Shown: piece after piece, positions 25,093 through 33,516 of the stretch
Numbering within the stretch: the stretch's first letter is position 1
How the letters are laid out: each line of letters begins with the position of its first letter
NCBI GenBank assembly: GCA_946886375.1
Contig: CAMPIL010000001.1
Location: 1-37,816, forward strand
Direction of reading: 5' to 3'
DNA from: an uncultured Phycisphaerales bacterium
Lineage (GTDB): Bacteria; Planctomycetota; Phycisphaerae; Phycisphaerales; SM1A02
Length of the DNA stretch: 37,816 nucleotides
Notes under the pieces: model-generated
Told to the model about the DNA's origin: nothing
Databases searched by the model: none
The model's input: the letters and a program-made list of their open reading frames with translations, nothing else
Position numbers and translations under genes: made by a program

Positions 25093-26316
25093 ATGGCGAA
25101 GTCAATGACCTACGGTCCGATCCGGAACAAGAAGGAATTGTCAGCGCTGCTGGACATTCTCGCGCCCACGTTCAATTTTTCGCGCGCCCAGGGCGATGAC
25201 TATTCCAAAATCGTGGGCGAGAAGAATTATCGCGTGATCCGCAATGGTTCCACGGTCGTGGGCGGCTGCGCGCTGCTGCCTTTGGGCCAGTATTTCGGCG
25301 GAAGAAGCGTGCCGATGATCGGCGTCGCGGCCGTGGCCGTCGCGCCGGAGCACCGTGGGCGCAACACCGCCACCACGCTCATGCGCTCAGCCGTGCAGGA
25401 GATGCACGAGCGCGGCATCGCGCTGTCGGCTCTCTATCCCGCCACGCTGCCGCTCTATCGCAGCGTCGGGTACGAACAGGCTGGCGTGCGGTTTGAGATT
25501 CGCATTCCCGCCAAGACGCTCTCCGCGAAGTTCGCTGACGACGGCATGGAAATCCGCGCGATCACGCCTGCCGATGAGCCTGCGATCCGCAAGGTCTATC
25601 ACGCACGCGCCGCGAAGGCGGCCGGCAATCTTGACCGCAGCGATTTCAATTGGCATCGCGTGAAGGCGCCGCGCGGGCAGATCGCCTGCGGCTACGTGGT
25701 CATCAACGCCGCGAACAGGCGCGCCGAAGGGTACTGCTATTACCTGCAGAAGGATAACGCTTCGCCGCCCGATGCTGCCCACGCGCCGCTGGTGATGCAC
25801 GTGACCGACCTGGTCGCCCTCCCGCCCGCGGCCGGCCGCGCGCTGCTGGGGTTCTTCGCCCGGCATCGCTCGATGATCGATCAGGTCTTCTTTCAGGGCA
25901 ATCCCAACGATCCGATTCTGAAATTGCTGCCCGAGCGAAATTACGGCGCGCGACTGCTGGATCACTGGATGCTGCGCATCGTGGATGTGAAGGCGGCGCT
26001 GCAAGCGCGCGGCTATCCGCCGCTGGATGCCCAACTGCACCTTGAAGTCATGGATGATCTGCTGGAGGGCAACCATGGTCGCTTCCTGCTTGAGATCAAG
26101 AGCGGCAAGCCGCGCGTCAGCAGCGGCGGGCGCGGCGAGATCAGGATCGATGTGCGCGGATTGGCCGCGCTGTACAGCAGTCATCTTTCGCCGCACGAAC
26201 TGCAAGCGATCGGCCAGTTGACGCTTGCGCGCGAGACAAGGGATGCCGACGCAGCACTCGCCGAGGCGCAAGCGGTATTCGCAGGCCCCGCGCCATGGCT
26301 GGGCGATATGTTCTAA
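25093..26316 (+). CDS. Eis-like GNAT N-acetyltransferase
   Basis: 407 residues; the ATG at 25093 has CAGGAG upstream. It has the three-part Eis layout: an N-terminal GNAT domain with the acetyl-CoA loop VAVAPEHRGRNTATTLM and the ALYPATLPLYRSVGYE segment; a second GNAT-like middle part; and a C-terminal sterol-carrier-like domain (IRIDVRGLAALYSSHLSPHEL). It ends in a free carboxylate after DMF, which takes part in catalysis in Eis. Relatives acetylate aminoglycosides or protein amines; the natural substrate in free-living bacteria is not established. It stands alone between the MBL gene and a convergent metalloprotease gene. Confidence 0.87.
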   Translation: MAKSMTYGPIRNKKELSALLDILAPTFNFSRAQGDDYSKIVGEKNYRVIRNGSTVVGGCALLPLGQYFGGRSVPMIGVAAVAVAPEHRGRNTATTLMRSAVQEMHERGIALSALYPATLPLYRSVGYEQAGVRFEIRIPAKTLSAKFADDGMEIRAITPADEPAIRKVYHARAAKAAGNLDRSDFNWHRVKAPRGQIACGYVVINAANRRAEGYCYYLQKDNASPPDAAHAPLVMHVTDLVALPPAAGRALLGFFARHRSMIDQVFFQGNPNDPILKLLPERNYGARLLDHWMLRIVDVKAALQARGYPPLDAQLHLEVMDDLLEGNHGRFLLEIKSGKPRVSSGGRGEIRIDVRGLAALYSSHLSPHELQAIGQLTLARETRDADAALAEAQAVFAGPAPWLGDMF

Positions 26317-26387
26317 TGGCCGTGTCATCGGCGACTCAGCACGCGCTCGTCGCAGCGCGATTGCACCTGTCACACACTCGAATGATG

Positions 26388-26417
26388 AAAAAAGCCGCGT
26401 CACGGGTGACGCGGCTT
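26388..26417 (-). terminator. Rho-independent terminator of the metalloprotease gene
   Basis: On the minus strand, AAGCCGCGTCA CCCG TGACGCGGCTT followed by TTTTTT: a perfect 10-bp GC-rich stem with a tetraloop and a T-run. It begins about 25 bp after the stop at 26443. The plus strand lacks a T-run, so it mainly serves the minus-strand gene. Confidence 0.88.
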
Positions 26418-26442
26418 GGTGAAACAGAAGGGCTGTCAACGC

Positions 26443-29256
26443 TCAGCGTGGGATGACGTACTGCGTGCTCAGCGCTTTCTCGATGCGGGATTGCACATCG
26501 GCCATGTGAGCGGCGGTGTATTCATCCACGTTGCCGTTGTTGGCCTGCACGGTCGTGATGCGGTCATTGATCTGACGCAGTTTCATCGTGCTCAGCGTCG
26601 CGATCGTCCGCCATGCGGGACTGGTGGAATCCGTCGGCATGGCGAGATCGATCAAACGCTCCAGATGCTCGCGCTGCAGATTGCGGCGGAAACTGCTGAG
26701 CATGGGCTTGGCGGCGGTGAACTTGGTTCCGCCCGCGGGCTTCACGTCGTGCCAGACCGCGTCGTCCACGGTGTTCATCACTTCCGCCAGCGTCATGGGG
26801 TTGGGCTCCGAGCCGTTGGCGCGGAACTCGTTGTCGTACAGCCGCCGCAGCGTGGTGGGATTGATCACCATCGTCAGCGCCACCGCCTGCACGCCTGCGA
26901 CCATGTCGTGCACTTCAAAGGACGGGTCCATTTCCCAGTCCATCGAACCCGGCTCATCGGGCCAGAACTGCAGGCCGAGGTATTTCACCAGGTCGGGCGT
27001 CAGGCCGAAGGCGTCATCGTTCATCGAGTTGGTAATGATGAAGTTGAGGGCGCGGCGCTGGCGGTCCGACGGCACGTTCTCCACGAACGCGCGGTTGCCG
27101 GGGTCGCCCTTGTAATCGCGATTGGTGTACGACCCGCCGATCCACCGCGAAGCAGTGAAAACCGATTGGAGTTGGTTGCTCAACAGCGCGATGTACCGCT
27201 CGCGCGCCTTGCGCCAGGGCTGGCCGTCCTTCACCAGATCCGAAACGATCTTCGATCGCAGGTCGCGGATGATGCGCATGCGCGATTCGCAGAACTCCAG
27301 TGAATCGGCGCCGATGTCCCACACCATCACGCGCGGGTCAGGACCCATCATCGCGATGTCGCTGTGGAAGACCAGATCCGGCTCGCTCACGCGCGACAGG
27401 ACTTTCTCGCGATCTTCTTCCGCGCCGTACCCGAACTGAATCGCCCAGACGTCATACGGACCAATGGTGGGCGTGGCGTACGGTCCCTGCACGTCGCCAT
27501 CGCCGAAGTTGATGTTGACCGCGGCGTATTCCATCACCGAGCCGACCGTGGGCTGATTGCTGAACTCCTTGGAGTTCATCTGCTTGAGGCTGCGGATGGT
27601 GGACGCGGAGAAGTTGTGCTGCAGACCCAGGCAATGGCCGACTTCGTGAGCGGAGATGTAGCGGATCATTCCGCCGAGGAACTCCTCAGGCATGCCGTCC
27701 AGCGCCGACTCGCCCGGGTCAGCCGCGATTCCGCCCGCCAGCGCGGCGGTGTACAGGTTGATGTTCATGGCGAGGTAATCGCCGATGCGGCACGCCGCGC
27801 CCTGTCCGCGCAAATGCGCCGGCATCTCGCCGTTGAGGCTGTGGGAATGGGCGTGCGCTGCGGCCTGATCGGTCGCCATGCTGTTCATCGCCGACTCGCC
27901 GCGCGTCAGCCGCGCCTGGGCCTGGGCCATCAGGCGATCCCGCCGTGCGGGCGGCGCCAGCCGAATGCGCGGGTCCCACGCCGGGTGCTGATCCAGCCAC
28001 GTGAGGGTCTCGGGCGTGAAACTCACCGTCGCCAGATCGCCGGACAATTCCTTGAGCATGTCCATCACCGCGTTGGTGAGGCCCGCATGCCAGACCACGT
28101 CCGCATCCAGCGTTTGGCCGGTGCGCGGGTCTTCGCGGCTGGGCCCGATCGCGTAGCCCTGCTCGCTGGTGTTCCAGCGGAAGAAGTTGTAGCGGCAATC
28201 TTCAGGGTCCTTGTCCATGTGCTCGCCGGTGGAGGCGTCCTGCTGATAGACCTCCATCGCGTTCACGATGCCGCACTGCTCGAACGCCTTGTTCCACGAA
28301 AGAATGCCTTCGCGCACAAACCGCCGATAGCGCACCGGCGTGGTGTGCTCGATGTACCACACGATCGGCTGCTTGGGCGGCGACATCTTCAACTTCGCGT
28401 CGGCCTTCTCCAGTTGCCAGCGCGTGATGTAGCGCGTGTACGGCTCATCGTTGCCGGCCTTGCCAAGGTCGCGGTAGTACACGTTGAAATATCCAACGCG
28501 GCTGTCGGCGACGCGCGGCTTGTAACTGGGATTCTCCGGCAGATCGCGCACCGAATAGTGCAGCGAAATCAACTGACCCTCTCCATCGGGCACGGTGTAG
28601 GTGACCTCGATGTTCTGCGGGAACGCCTTGGCCTTTTCCAAAGTGAGCAGCCGCGGATTCATGCCGCGAAGCGTCGGGCCGTAACCGCCGAAGAACGGCG
28701 TGAACCACTTGGGCGCTTGCGCGACGAACAGATTCTTCAGATCAATGGCCGGCCCGCCGCCCGGCCCCATCGCGGCAATCGGCACGTCCAGAATCACGCG
28801 ATCGGTGTACAACTGCTTCACCGATGTTTGCGATTCCTGATCGCCTGTCGATCGCACAACAAAGTTGGGCTCCATCAGCACGAGATTCTTGTCAATGCGC
28901 TTCCAGTAGGCGTACACGGTTCCGCCCATCACGCCCGCTTCCTGATCGCCGCCGGCCACGGTGGGCGCGATCATCACCAGTTTGTTCTCGAAGTCGCGCG
29001 GCAGTTCAGCGATCAACCCGCCGTCTTTCTTGTTGGCGTACAGCGTATAGAAACTCGCCGCGCCGTCGGCGGTGGAGACAACCTTCTCCATGCCTTTGAT
29101 CACCGTTTCAAACGGCGGAAACTCAGGGGCGGGTTGCGCCCCGGGCGCGCCTTCGGGCGCGTGCGGCTGACCTTGCGCATGCGCGCCGAGAACGAACATC
29201 CCAAGAGTCAGGAAACCAACCGCGCACTGTCTTGAACGTGAGGTGATGGCTGTCAT
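26443..29256 (-). CDS. Secreted zinc-dependent metalloprotease (DUF5117/DUF4953 type)
   Basis: 937 residues. The ATG at 29256 has AGGAG upstream and opens a signal peptide (VGFLTLGMFVLGAHAQ). A beta-rich N-terminal part (DUF5117-like) includes FENKLVMIAP, ILDVPIAAMG and YFNVYYRD. The catalytic part has the extended zinc site HEVGHCLGLQH (His537, Glu538, His541, His547), as in metzincins, followed by NFSAST and a methionine-containing stretch (MEYAAVNINFGDGD). The C-terminal half is helical. It probably degrades proteins outside the cytoplasm. It ends with a strong terminator and is preceded by two hairpins, so it may be its own transcription unit. Confidence 0.9.
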   Translation of the reverse strand: MTAITSRSRQCAVGFLTLGMFVLGAHAQGQPHAPEGAPGAQPAPEFPPFETVIKGMEKVVSTADGAASFYTLYANKKDGGLIAELPRDFENKLVMIAPTVAGGDQEAGVMGGTVYAYWKRIDKNLVLMEPNFVVRSTGDQESQTSVKQLYTDRVILDVPIAAMGPGGGPAIDLKNLFVAQAPKWFTPFFGGYGPTLRGMNPRLLTLEKAKAFPQNIEVTYTVPDGEGQLISLHYSVRDLPENPSYKPRVADSRVGYFNVYYRDLGKAGNDEPYTRYITRWQLEKADAKLKMSPPKQPIVWYIEHTTPVRYRRFVREGILSWNKAFEQCGIVNAMEVYQQDASTGEHMDKDPEDCRYNFFRWNTSEQGYAIGPSREDPRTGQTLDADVVWHAGLTNAVMDMLKELSGDLATVSFTPETLTWLDQHPAWDPRIRLAPPARRDRLMAQAQARLTRGESAMNSMATDQAAAHAHSHSLNGEMPAHLRGQGAACRIGDYLAMNINLYTAALAGGIAADPGESALDGMPEEFLGGMIRYISAHEVGHCLGLQHNFSASTIRSLKQMNSKEFSNQPTVGSVMEYAAVNINFGDGDVQGPYATPTIGPYDVWAIQFGYGAEEDREKVLSRVSEPDLVFHSDIAMMGPDPRVMVWDIGADSLEFCESRMRIIRDLRSKIVSDLVKDGQPWRKARERYIALLSNQLQSVFTASRWIGGSYTNRDYKGDPGNRAFVENVPSDRQRRALNFIITNSMNDDAFGLTPDLVKYLGLQFWPDEPGSMDWEMDPSFEVHDMVAGVQAVALTMVINPTTLRRLYDNEFRANGSEPNPMTLAEVMNTVDDAVWHDVKPAGGTKFTAAKPMLSSFRRNLQREHLERLIDLAMPTDSTSPAWRTIATLSTMKLRQINDRITTVQANNGNVDEYTAAHMADVQSRIEKALSTQYVIPR

Positions 29257-29382
29257 TGCGAATCTCCTGTGCCGGTGATGCGACACTTTCCGCCAATGGT
29301 ACGCGACCATCGTCCTCGATGACCGCGCCTTGAATCGCGCCGGCGGGAGTGCTCTACCGCCCAGCGGGCCCAAAGTTGCAAC

Positions 29383-29423
29383 GTCAGGCGCTCACAAACC
29401 CGAATGGGTTGCGAACGCCTGAC
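29383..29423. repeat. Stem-loop between metalloprotease and beta/gamma-crystallin genes (1)
   Basis: GTCAGGCG...CGCCTGAC with a further inner stem ACAAACCC/GGGTTG around GAAT, giving a 41-nt hairpin. No T-run follows, so it may be a processing, stabilising or Rho-dependent signal rather than a simple terminator. Confidence 0.6.
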
Positions 29424-29453
29424 TTGATGCGGAAGTTCTGAAGATTCACAATC

Positions 29454-29481
29454 GGCGCTGACCTCGCGGTCAGTCAGCGCC
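29454..29481. repeat. Stem-loop between metalloprotease and beta/gamma-crystallin genes (2)
   Basis: GGCGCTGA...TCAGCGCC, an 8-bp perfect outer stem with a possible inner pairing, 15 bp beyond the stop at 29497. There is no T-run on either strand. Confidence 0.55.
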
Positions 29482-29496
29482 TGTCTCGCGCACGGC

Positions 29497-30798
29497 CTAT
29501 TCCTCGGCGAACACGATCTTCGCGGCGTCCTGCTCCGCGCTGGTCTTGTTCAGGCCGGTCTTGGCCCAATTTAAGTCGTTGGCGTCGGCGGGCGTGAGCA
29601 GCGTGGGCGTGATCATCTTCGCCGGGCCGCTGATCGCATACGCCTTGCCATCGACCACAATCCAAATGATCTGGCGTTCCACGCCTTCAAACTGGGTGCG
29701 TGGCACGTACACAAAGGTGCCCTCGCCCGTGGGATTCTTCTTCGCCAGCAGTTCATTTTCGCCGACGTCCAGTTTATTCGGCGTCATCGCGCGGGCGACA
29801 AGACTGATCGAATCCTTCTGGTCTGGAGTGGGTGGAACAATGACGACCGGCGGCGTGTAGCCCAGCACTTCGGTCTCAGGTGAACCGATGTAATGCCACG
29901 ACCAGCGCGAAACCTTGTCGTTCATATCCCATGAATCGACATCCTCGACCTGGCCGCTGCCCCAGACTGCTGCTTGCTGCTTGTGGCCGCCGGCGTCCTG
30001 GTAGAACATCACCACCACGCCCGGCGGAAGGTTCCAGCGCAGTGAAGTCAGTTTGTCGTTCATGTCCGGCGGAAGCGGATGCAACTGATTCGCGGGCTGC
30101 GCCGTCACATCCGTCAGCGCAATCGCCTCGCCTTCAAAGTTCTTGTGCTTGTACAGGCTCATGGTCGCCGGCGCCGGCGGAGCAACACCCTGCGTGATCA
30201 CCACCGTACCGTCGGGGAACACCACCGCAGCGCGTTCCAGTTCCACCGATGGCCGGGCCGCGCCGCCGGCGTAGTACCACGCCCACGACGACGCCGTGTC
30301 GTTGAAATCGAACTTGCTCTCGGTGTCGACTTCGTCCTTGCCCCACAGCGCGATCCGCTCGCCCGTGCCGCCATCGTCTTCAAAGAACATCACGATCACG
30401 CCCGGCGGAAGATTCCAGCGCAACGATGTCAGGCTGTCTTCCATCATGCCTTCGAGCGAGGTCGGTGTTCCCGAGGCATGCGCCGTAATGTTGTCGATCG
30501 CGCGCACATCGTCCTTGAAATTGCTGTCCTGGTACATCTGCACCGTGTTCAAAGGCACGTTGGCGGTCGTGTCGTTGGTTCCCAGCGGCCGGGGGGACCA
30601 CCCCGCGTAAATGCGCTCGACCGGAATCACCACTGTCGCCGGCGCGGGCTGCACCAGCCGAGGTTTTTCCGTCGGGTCTGGGGGATGGCCTCGTTCGGGC
30701 GTGTCCTGCGCGAACGCGCTGCCGCACAGTCCGATGGATAAACCAGTCACGGCCGCGCACAAGGCCGCATGCGAAACGTTGTGTCTGCTTCGGATCAT
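29497..30798 (-). CDS. Secreted protein with two beta/gamma-crystallin domains
   Basis: 433 residues. The ATG at 30798 has AGGAGC upstream and starts a signal peptide ending near SAFAQD. Two similar domains (about 86-177 and 212-305) have the Greek-key start VQMYQDSNFKDD/MSLYKHKNFEGE and the shared phrase SLRWNLPPGV. Each holds two N/D-N/D-x-x-S/T-S calcium-clamp motifs: EDSLTS (120-125) and NDTASS (166-171); NDKLTS (247-252) and NDKVSR (293-298). The last serine is replaced by arginine in the fourth. The C-terminal third shows no known motif (EGTFVYVPRTQFEGVERQI). The likely role is a calcium-binding surface or periplasmic protein, inferred from the fold. Confidence 0.8.
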   Translation of the reverse strand: MIRSRHNVSHAALCAAVTGLSIGLCGSAFAQDTPERGHPPDPTEKPRLVQPAPATVVIPVERIYAGWSPRPLGTNDTTANVPLNTVQMYQDSNFKDDVRAIDNITAHASGTPTSLEGMMEDSLTSLRWNLPPGVIVMFFEDDGGTGERIALWGKDEVDTESKFDFNDTASSWAWYYAGGAARPSVELERAAVVFPDGTVVITQGVAPPAPATMSLYKHKNFEGEAIALTDVTAQPANQLHPLPPDMNDKLTSLRWNLPPGVVVMFYQDAGGHKQQAAVWGSGQVEDVDSWDMNDKVSRWSWHYIGSPETEVLGYTPPVVIVPPTPDQKDSISLVARAMTPNKLDVGENELLAKKNPTGEGTFVYVPRTQFEGVERQIIWIVVDGKAYAISGPAKMITPTLLTPADANDLNWAKTGLNKTSAEQDAAKIVFAEE

Positions 30799-30962
30799 GG
30801 CTCTGCTCCTTTTGATTGTCACCGTTGAATGGCCGCCGCGCCTGGGCTGGCGCACGCGGCACTCGCAAGTGAAATCATTGCTTAGGCTGGTCAAAGCAGG
30901 CTCTAGGAAACGCAGCCGCAATCCACACGGCGCAGCACTCGCGACAGCCGCATTGCGCGCCA

Positions 30963-31568
30963 TTACGGCTCGGCCTGCTTGTGCTTTTGCGATTCCATTT
31001 TCCCCTCTTCCTTTTGTATTTCCCGCATCACGCTCTCCGGCCGCACGTCCTTCTGCAGTTCCACCAGTTCCGCCGTGTTGGCTTCGTCAACGCCCATGTG
31101 TTTGGCCATCGCCGCCACCAGCGCAATCAGGCGGGTGATTTCATGCTCGGCCAGCAAGCTGACGTGCAGATCGAGATCCGCGCGCTGGTCCGCCTGCCCC
31201 TGCATGCGGTTCTGCGTGATCAGCACGAACGTGGATAGAAAAATCGCCTCGACCGATGCGACCATCGCCAGCGCGACAAACGTCGGATCAAACCGTGGCA
31301 CGCCGGGGACCCAGCCCAGGTTGATGATGATCCACATGCCGAACACCACCAGGTGGAAGTACACGCACATCATGCTGCCGGCGAAGCGCGTCATGGCGTC
31401 GGCGACGCGCTCCTGGATGCCGCGGGCGCGCTGCTCGGCCTGACGCCGCTCCAGCAATGCGTGGATGTTCCGATCGATCACCCGGACCAGATTGGGGCCG
31501 GTCCGGCGATCACGCGCCGATTTGTTCGCGGCGATCACGCAAGAGACTATGTCGCGCCGGGCCGCCAC
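30963..31568 (-). CDS. DUF1003 family membrane protein
   Basis: About 201 residues from a GTG at 31568. The frame stays open to a TTG at 31679, and GTG 31538 is another option, so the start is uncertain. Family features are clear: a short N-terminal cysteine-containing part, ERVADAMTRFAGSMMCVYFH leading into the first helix, WIIINLGW, a second helix VEAIFLSTFVLITQNRM, and the closing DQRADLDLHVSLLAEHEITRLI. The family is widespread and uncharacterised; it is an inner-membrane protein with a helical cytoplasmic tail. It lies 164 bp upstream of the crystallin-domain gene on the same strand. Confidence 0.82.
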   Translation of the reverse strand: MAARRDIVSCVIAANKSARDRRTGPNLVRVIDRNIHALLERRQAEQRARGIQERVADAMTRFAGSMMCVYFHLVVFGMWIIINLGWVPGVPRFDPTFVALAMVASVEAIFLSTFVLITQNRMQGQADQRADLDLHVSLLAEHEITRLIALVAAMAKHMGVDEANTAELVELQKDVRPESVMREIQKEEGKMESQKHKQAEP

Positions 31569-31700
31569 CCGCGCCGGAATACCGCCGAAATCGAAGTGGG
31601 CCCAACCGTGCGAGAATCCTCGCCCAATGGTGACCCCGGCCGTTGGCGGCGAACCCAGACCCGAATCCGCCCACGGCAATTCGCCGGCGTCATGCGCGCT

Positions 31701-32804
31701 TCACCGTTCCAGCGCCGCTGCAATGTCGTCCCGCCGCGCCGCTGCGGCAACCTTCGCGCGCTTCCATTTGTATTCGCGCTTTTTTCGCACCCTCGGGCAG
31801 ATGTCCAGCGGTCGCGGCACATCGCGGCCGTACAGCAACCCGCCGGAAATCTGCGATACAAATTCATTCCACCCATCGCTGCGCGCCATGCACGCCCCGC
31901 GCACCCGCCAGCATTTCTTGCAGGCGAATGAGCGCACACCGCCGGCCCAGTCTTTCACAGGATCACCTAAGCCCGGGAACCACTGGCCAGCGAGGCCGGA
32001 ATCCTCGGGCATCTCAAAGCCCGCGCCGCGCCCGTCGCCAATCGCTTTCGCCAGCGTCCACACCGTCCGCGGAACATACAGGTACGGGCAGCGGCGGCCG
32101 CATCCCATGTATTCGCCCTGCGCATTCACGCGCCCGGGGCACACAAACTCCCAGCCGCGGAACACCGTCTCGCCCCGGAACACGCAGAAGTGCGGCTCGC
32201 GATCCACGATCAGTTCATACTCTTCCGGCAGATTCTTCCACAACCATTGCCACAGCGTGCCCCACACCATGTGCGGCGGCCGCGCGCAGCAACTGTTGGG
32301 ATCGATCGGCGAAGGCGTCCACACGTACGGCCGCCCGCCACGCTTTCCGCCTTCTTCGCGCAGGCGCGGGAAACCGAACTCGCGGTAGTAGTCGATCGTG
32401 AACATGCCTTGGCGGCCCCATGTGCGCATGGTTTTCCATTCGCGCCCGCAGATGCGCGCCGCTTCTTCATAAGTCACGCCTGGCCAGTCAATCGAAACCG
32501 GTTTGGTCAACTCGCGAATCAGAGTTCCGCTCAGCCGCAGCGTGTGCGGCTCGTGCCTGCCAATCGCGTTGCATTGAGGATCGCGAGCGTCCGCCAGGGT
32601 TCGCGGCATCGGATCAATCAGCGCATTGCCAGCGGTAATGCGCGTATCCGAAGCGCGAATGACCAGGCACCACTCGCGCATCGGCCGGGTGAGGATGCCC
32701 TTGAACCGCCGCCGACTGCGCTTCAGGGCCAAGACCCGGTTTTCCCGCACCTTTTTAGACATGCGGGTCCAGGCATCCAACAAGATGATGTCGAGTGGGT
32801 CCAT
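31701..32804 (-). CDS. Hypothetical protein with HTH and cysteine-rich putative zinc-binding region
   Basis: 367 residues from the ATG at 32804 (MDPLDIILLDAWTRM); the longer frame would run through the palindromic repeat. I recognise no named family. A helix-turn-helix-like segment lies near residues 120-145 (VTYEEAARICGREWKTMRTW), of the kind seen in excisionase- or MerR-like domains. Cysteine clusters in the second half (FVCPGR...GCGRRCPYL; FACKKCWRVRGAC) could form one or two zinc ribbons. It is rich in Trp and Arg and ends in a basic tail (RVRKKREYKWKRAKV). It is divergent from the Y1-type transposase-like gene, and the palindromic repeat sits between the two starts. A DNA-binding role in the same mobile unit is possible but inferred. 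Confidence 0.7.
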   Translation of the reverse strand: MDPLDIILLDAWTRMSKKVRENRVLALKRSRRRFKGILTRPMREWCLVIRASDTRITAGNALIDPMPRTLADARDPQCNAIGRHEPHTLRLSGTLIRELTKPVSIDWPGVTYEEAARICGREWKTMRTWGRQGMFTIDYYREFGFPRLREEGGKRGGRPYVWTPSPIDPNSCCARPPHMVWGTLWQWLWKNLPEEYELIVDREPHFCVFRGETVFRGWEFVCPGRVNAQGEYMGCGRRCPYLYVPRTVWTLAKAIGDGRGAGFEMPEDSGLAGQWFPGLGDPVKDWAGGVRSFACKKCWRVRGACMARSDGWNEFVSQISGGLLYGRDVPRPLDICPRVRKKREYKWKRAKVAAAARRDDIAAALER

Positions 32805-32813
32805 GGGACCGCC

Positions 32814-32819
32814 ATTGTA
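32814..32819 (-). promoter_or_regulatory. Putative -10 element of the HTH/cysteine-rich gene
   Basis: TACAAT on the minus strand, 9 nt before the ATG at 32804, with no visible ribosome-binding site. No good -35 was found. Confidence 0.35.
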
Positions 32820-32854
32820 CGGTATTTGTTTGGGGATGGAGCGACCCGCTGTCT

Positions 32855-32958
32855 GCTGTAAAACCGCGACCATTGGTCGCGGGGTTGTGCGCACGGCGAT
32901 CGGGATGCGCCCGGCCACGGGGTGCGGTCAACCCGCGACCACTGGTCGCGGCTTTTCA
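32855..32958. repeat. REP-like repeat unit, left copy (two palindromes)
   Basis: About 104 bp containing palindromes CCGCGACCATTGGTCGCGG (32864-32882) and CCGCGACCACTGGTCGCGG (32933-32951), 69 bp apart, with GGGATGCGCCCGGCCACGG between. It is a direct repeat of 33517-33618 with only scattered differences. It lies in the divergent intergenic region and ends 13 bp before the transposase-like start codon. Confidence 0.85.
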
Positions 32959-32959
32959 T

Positions 32960-32965
32960 TACGAT
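32960..32965 (+). promoter_or_regulatory. Putative -10 element of the Y1-type transposase-like gene
   Basis: TACGAT, 6 nt before the ATG at 32972 and directly after the left repeat, suggesting a leaderless transcript. Confidence 0.3.
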
Positions 32966-32971
32966 GCGCGC

Positions 32972-33514
32972 ATGCCTGCCACCTTGGGCTATCACTGGGT
33001 CAAATCGTGTTTCGGGTTGTGGCTGCCCGGCGATGATCGTGGCTCGTGGTCCGAGGCGTGGGATGAGCAACTCGGATTCACCGAGCCCCACATGCTGCAC
33101 GAAGGCGATCCGGTCCGCCATCGGATGGCTGAGGAACGCATGAAGCATCCACCCGTGCGACTGACAGAGGGCATGATTGAAATCGTTGCCCGCACAATCG
33201 GTGATTGCGTCGCCCGTTCCAATGGCGGGCTGTCAATCGCCGCGCTCGCCATCGAACCCACCCACCTGCACGCGCTGATTCCCTACAGCGGCCGCGACAT
33301 TCACACCACCATCAAATGGCTTGCGGATCAGACCACCAAAGCCATTCACAAAGACACCAGTCACGAGGGACCGGTGTGGTGCAAGGGCAAATGGTGCGGC
33401 TTTGTGTTCGATCCCGAGCACTGGCACAACCTGCGCCGATACATCGGTCAGCACAACCAACGCGCTGGACGCGCGGCGGAGCCGTATTCATTCATCACAC
33501 CAGTCGAAATGTAA
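32972..33514 (+). CDS. REP-associated Y1-type (HUH) transposase-like protein
   Basis: 180 residues; the ATG at 32972 is chosen because the longer frame translates the palindromic repeat. It matches the Y1-transposase/RAYT superfamily: N-terminal GLWLPGDDRGSW, as in a planctomycete-rich branch, the HUH motif in IEPTHLHALI (His98, His100), the helix IKWLADQTTKAI, GPVWCKGKW and LRRYIGQHNQ. The expected activity is nicking and joining of single-stranded DNA at hairpin ends. The tyrosine usually found in the helix after HUH is not evident (Gln/Thr there); Tyr157 in RRYIGQ is the nearest alternative. Near-identical direct repeats with paired palindromes flank it on both sides, as for RAYT genes and their REP elements. 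Confidence 0.82.
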   Translation: MPATLGYHWVKSCFGLWLPGDDRGSWSEAWDEQLGFTEPHMLHEGDPVRHRMAEERMKHPPVRLTEGMIEIVARTIGDCVARSNGGLSIAALAIEPTHLHALIPYSGRDIHTTIKWLADQTTKAIHKDTSHEGPVWCKGKWCGFVFDPEHWHNLRRYIGQHNQRAGRAAEPYSFITPVEM

Positions 33515-33516
33515 CC

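Noticed and set aside
27364..29235. 623-codon open frame on the plus strand
   Set aside because: It is antisense to the metalloprotease gene, which has a signal peptide and HEVGHCLGLQH. The antisense translation is rich in His, Arg and Gln with no motif, as expected from GC-rich shadow frames.
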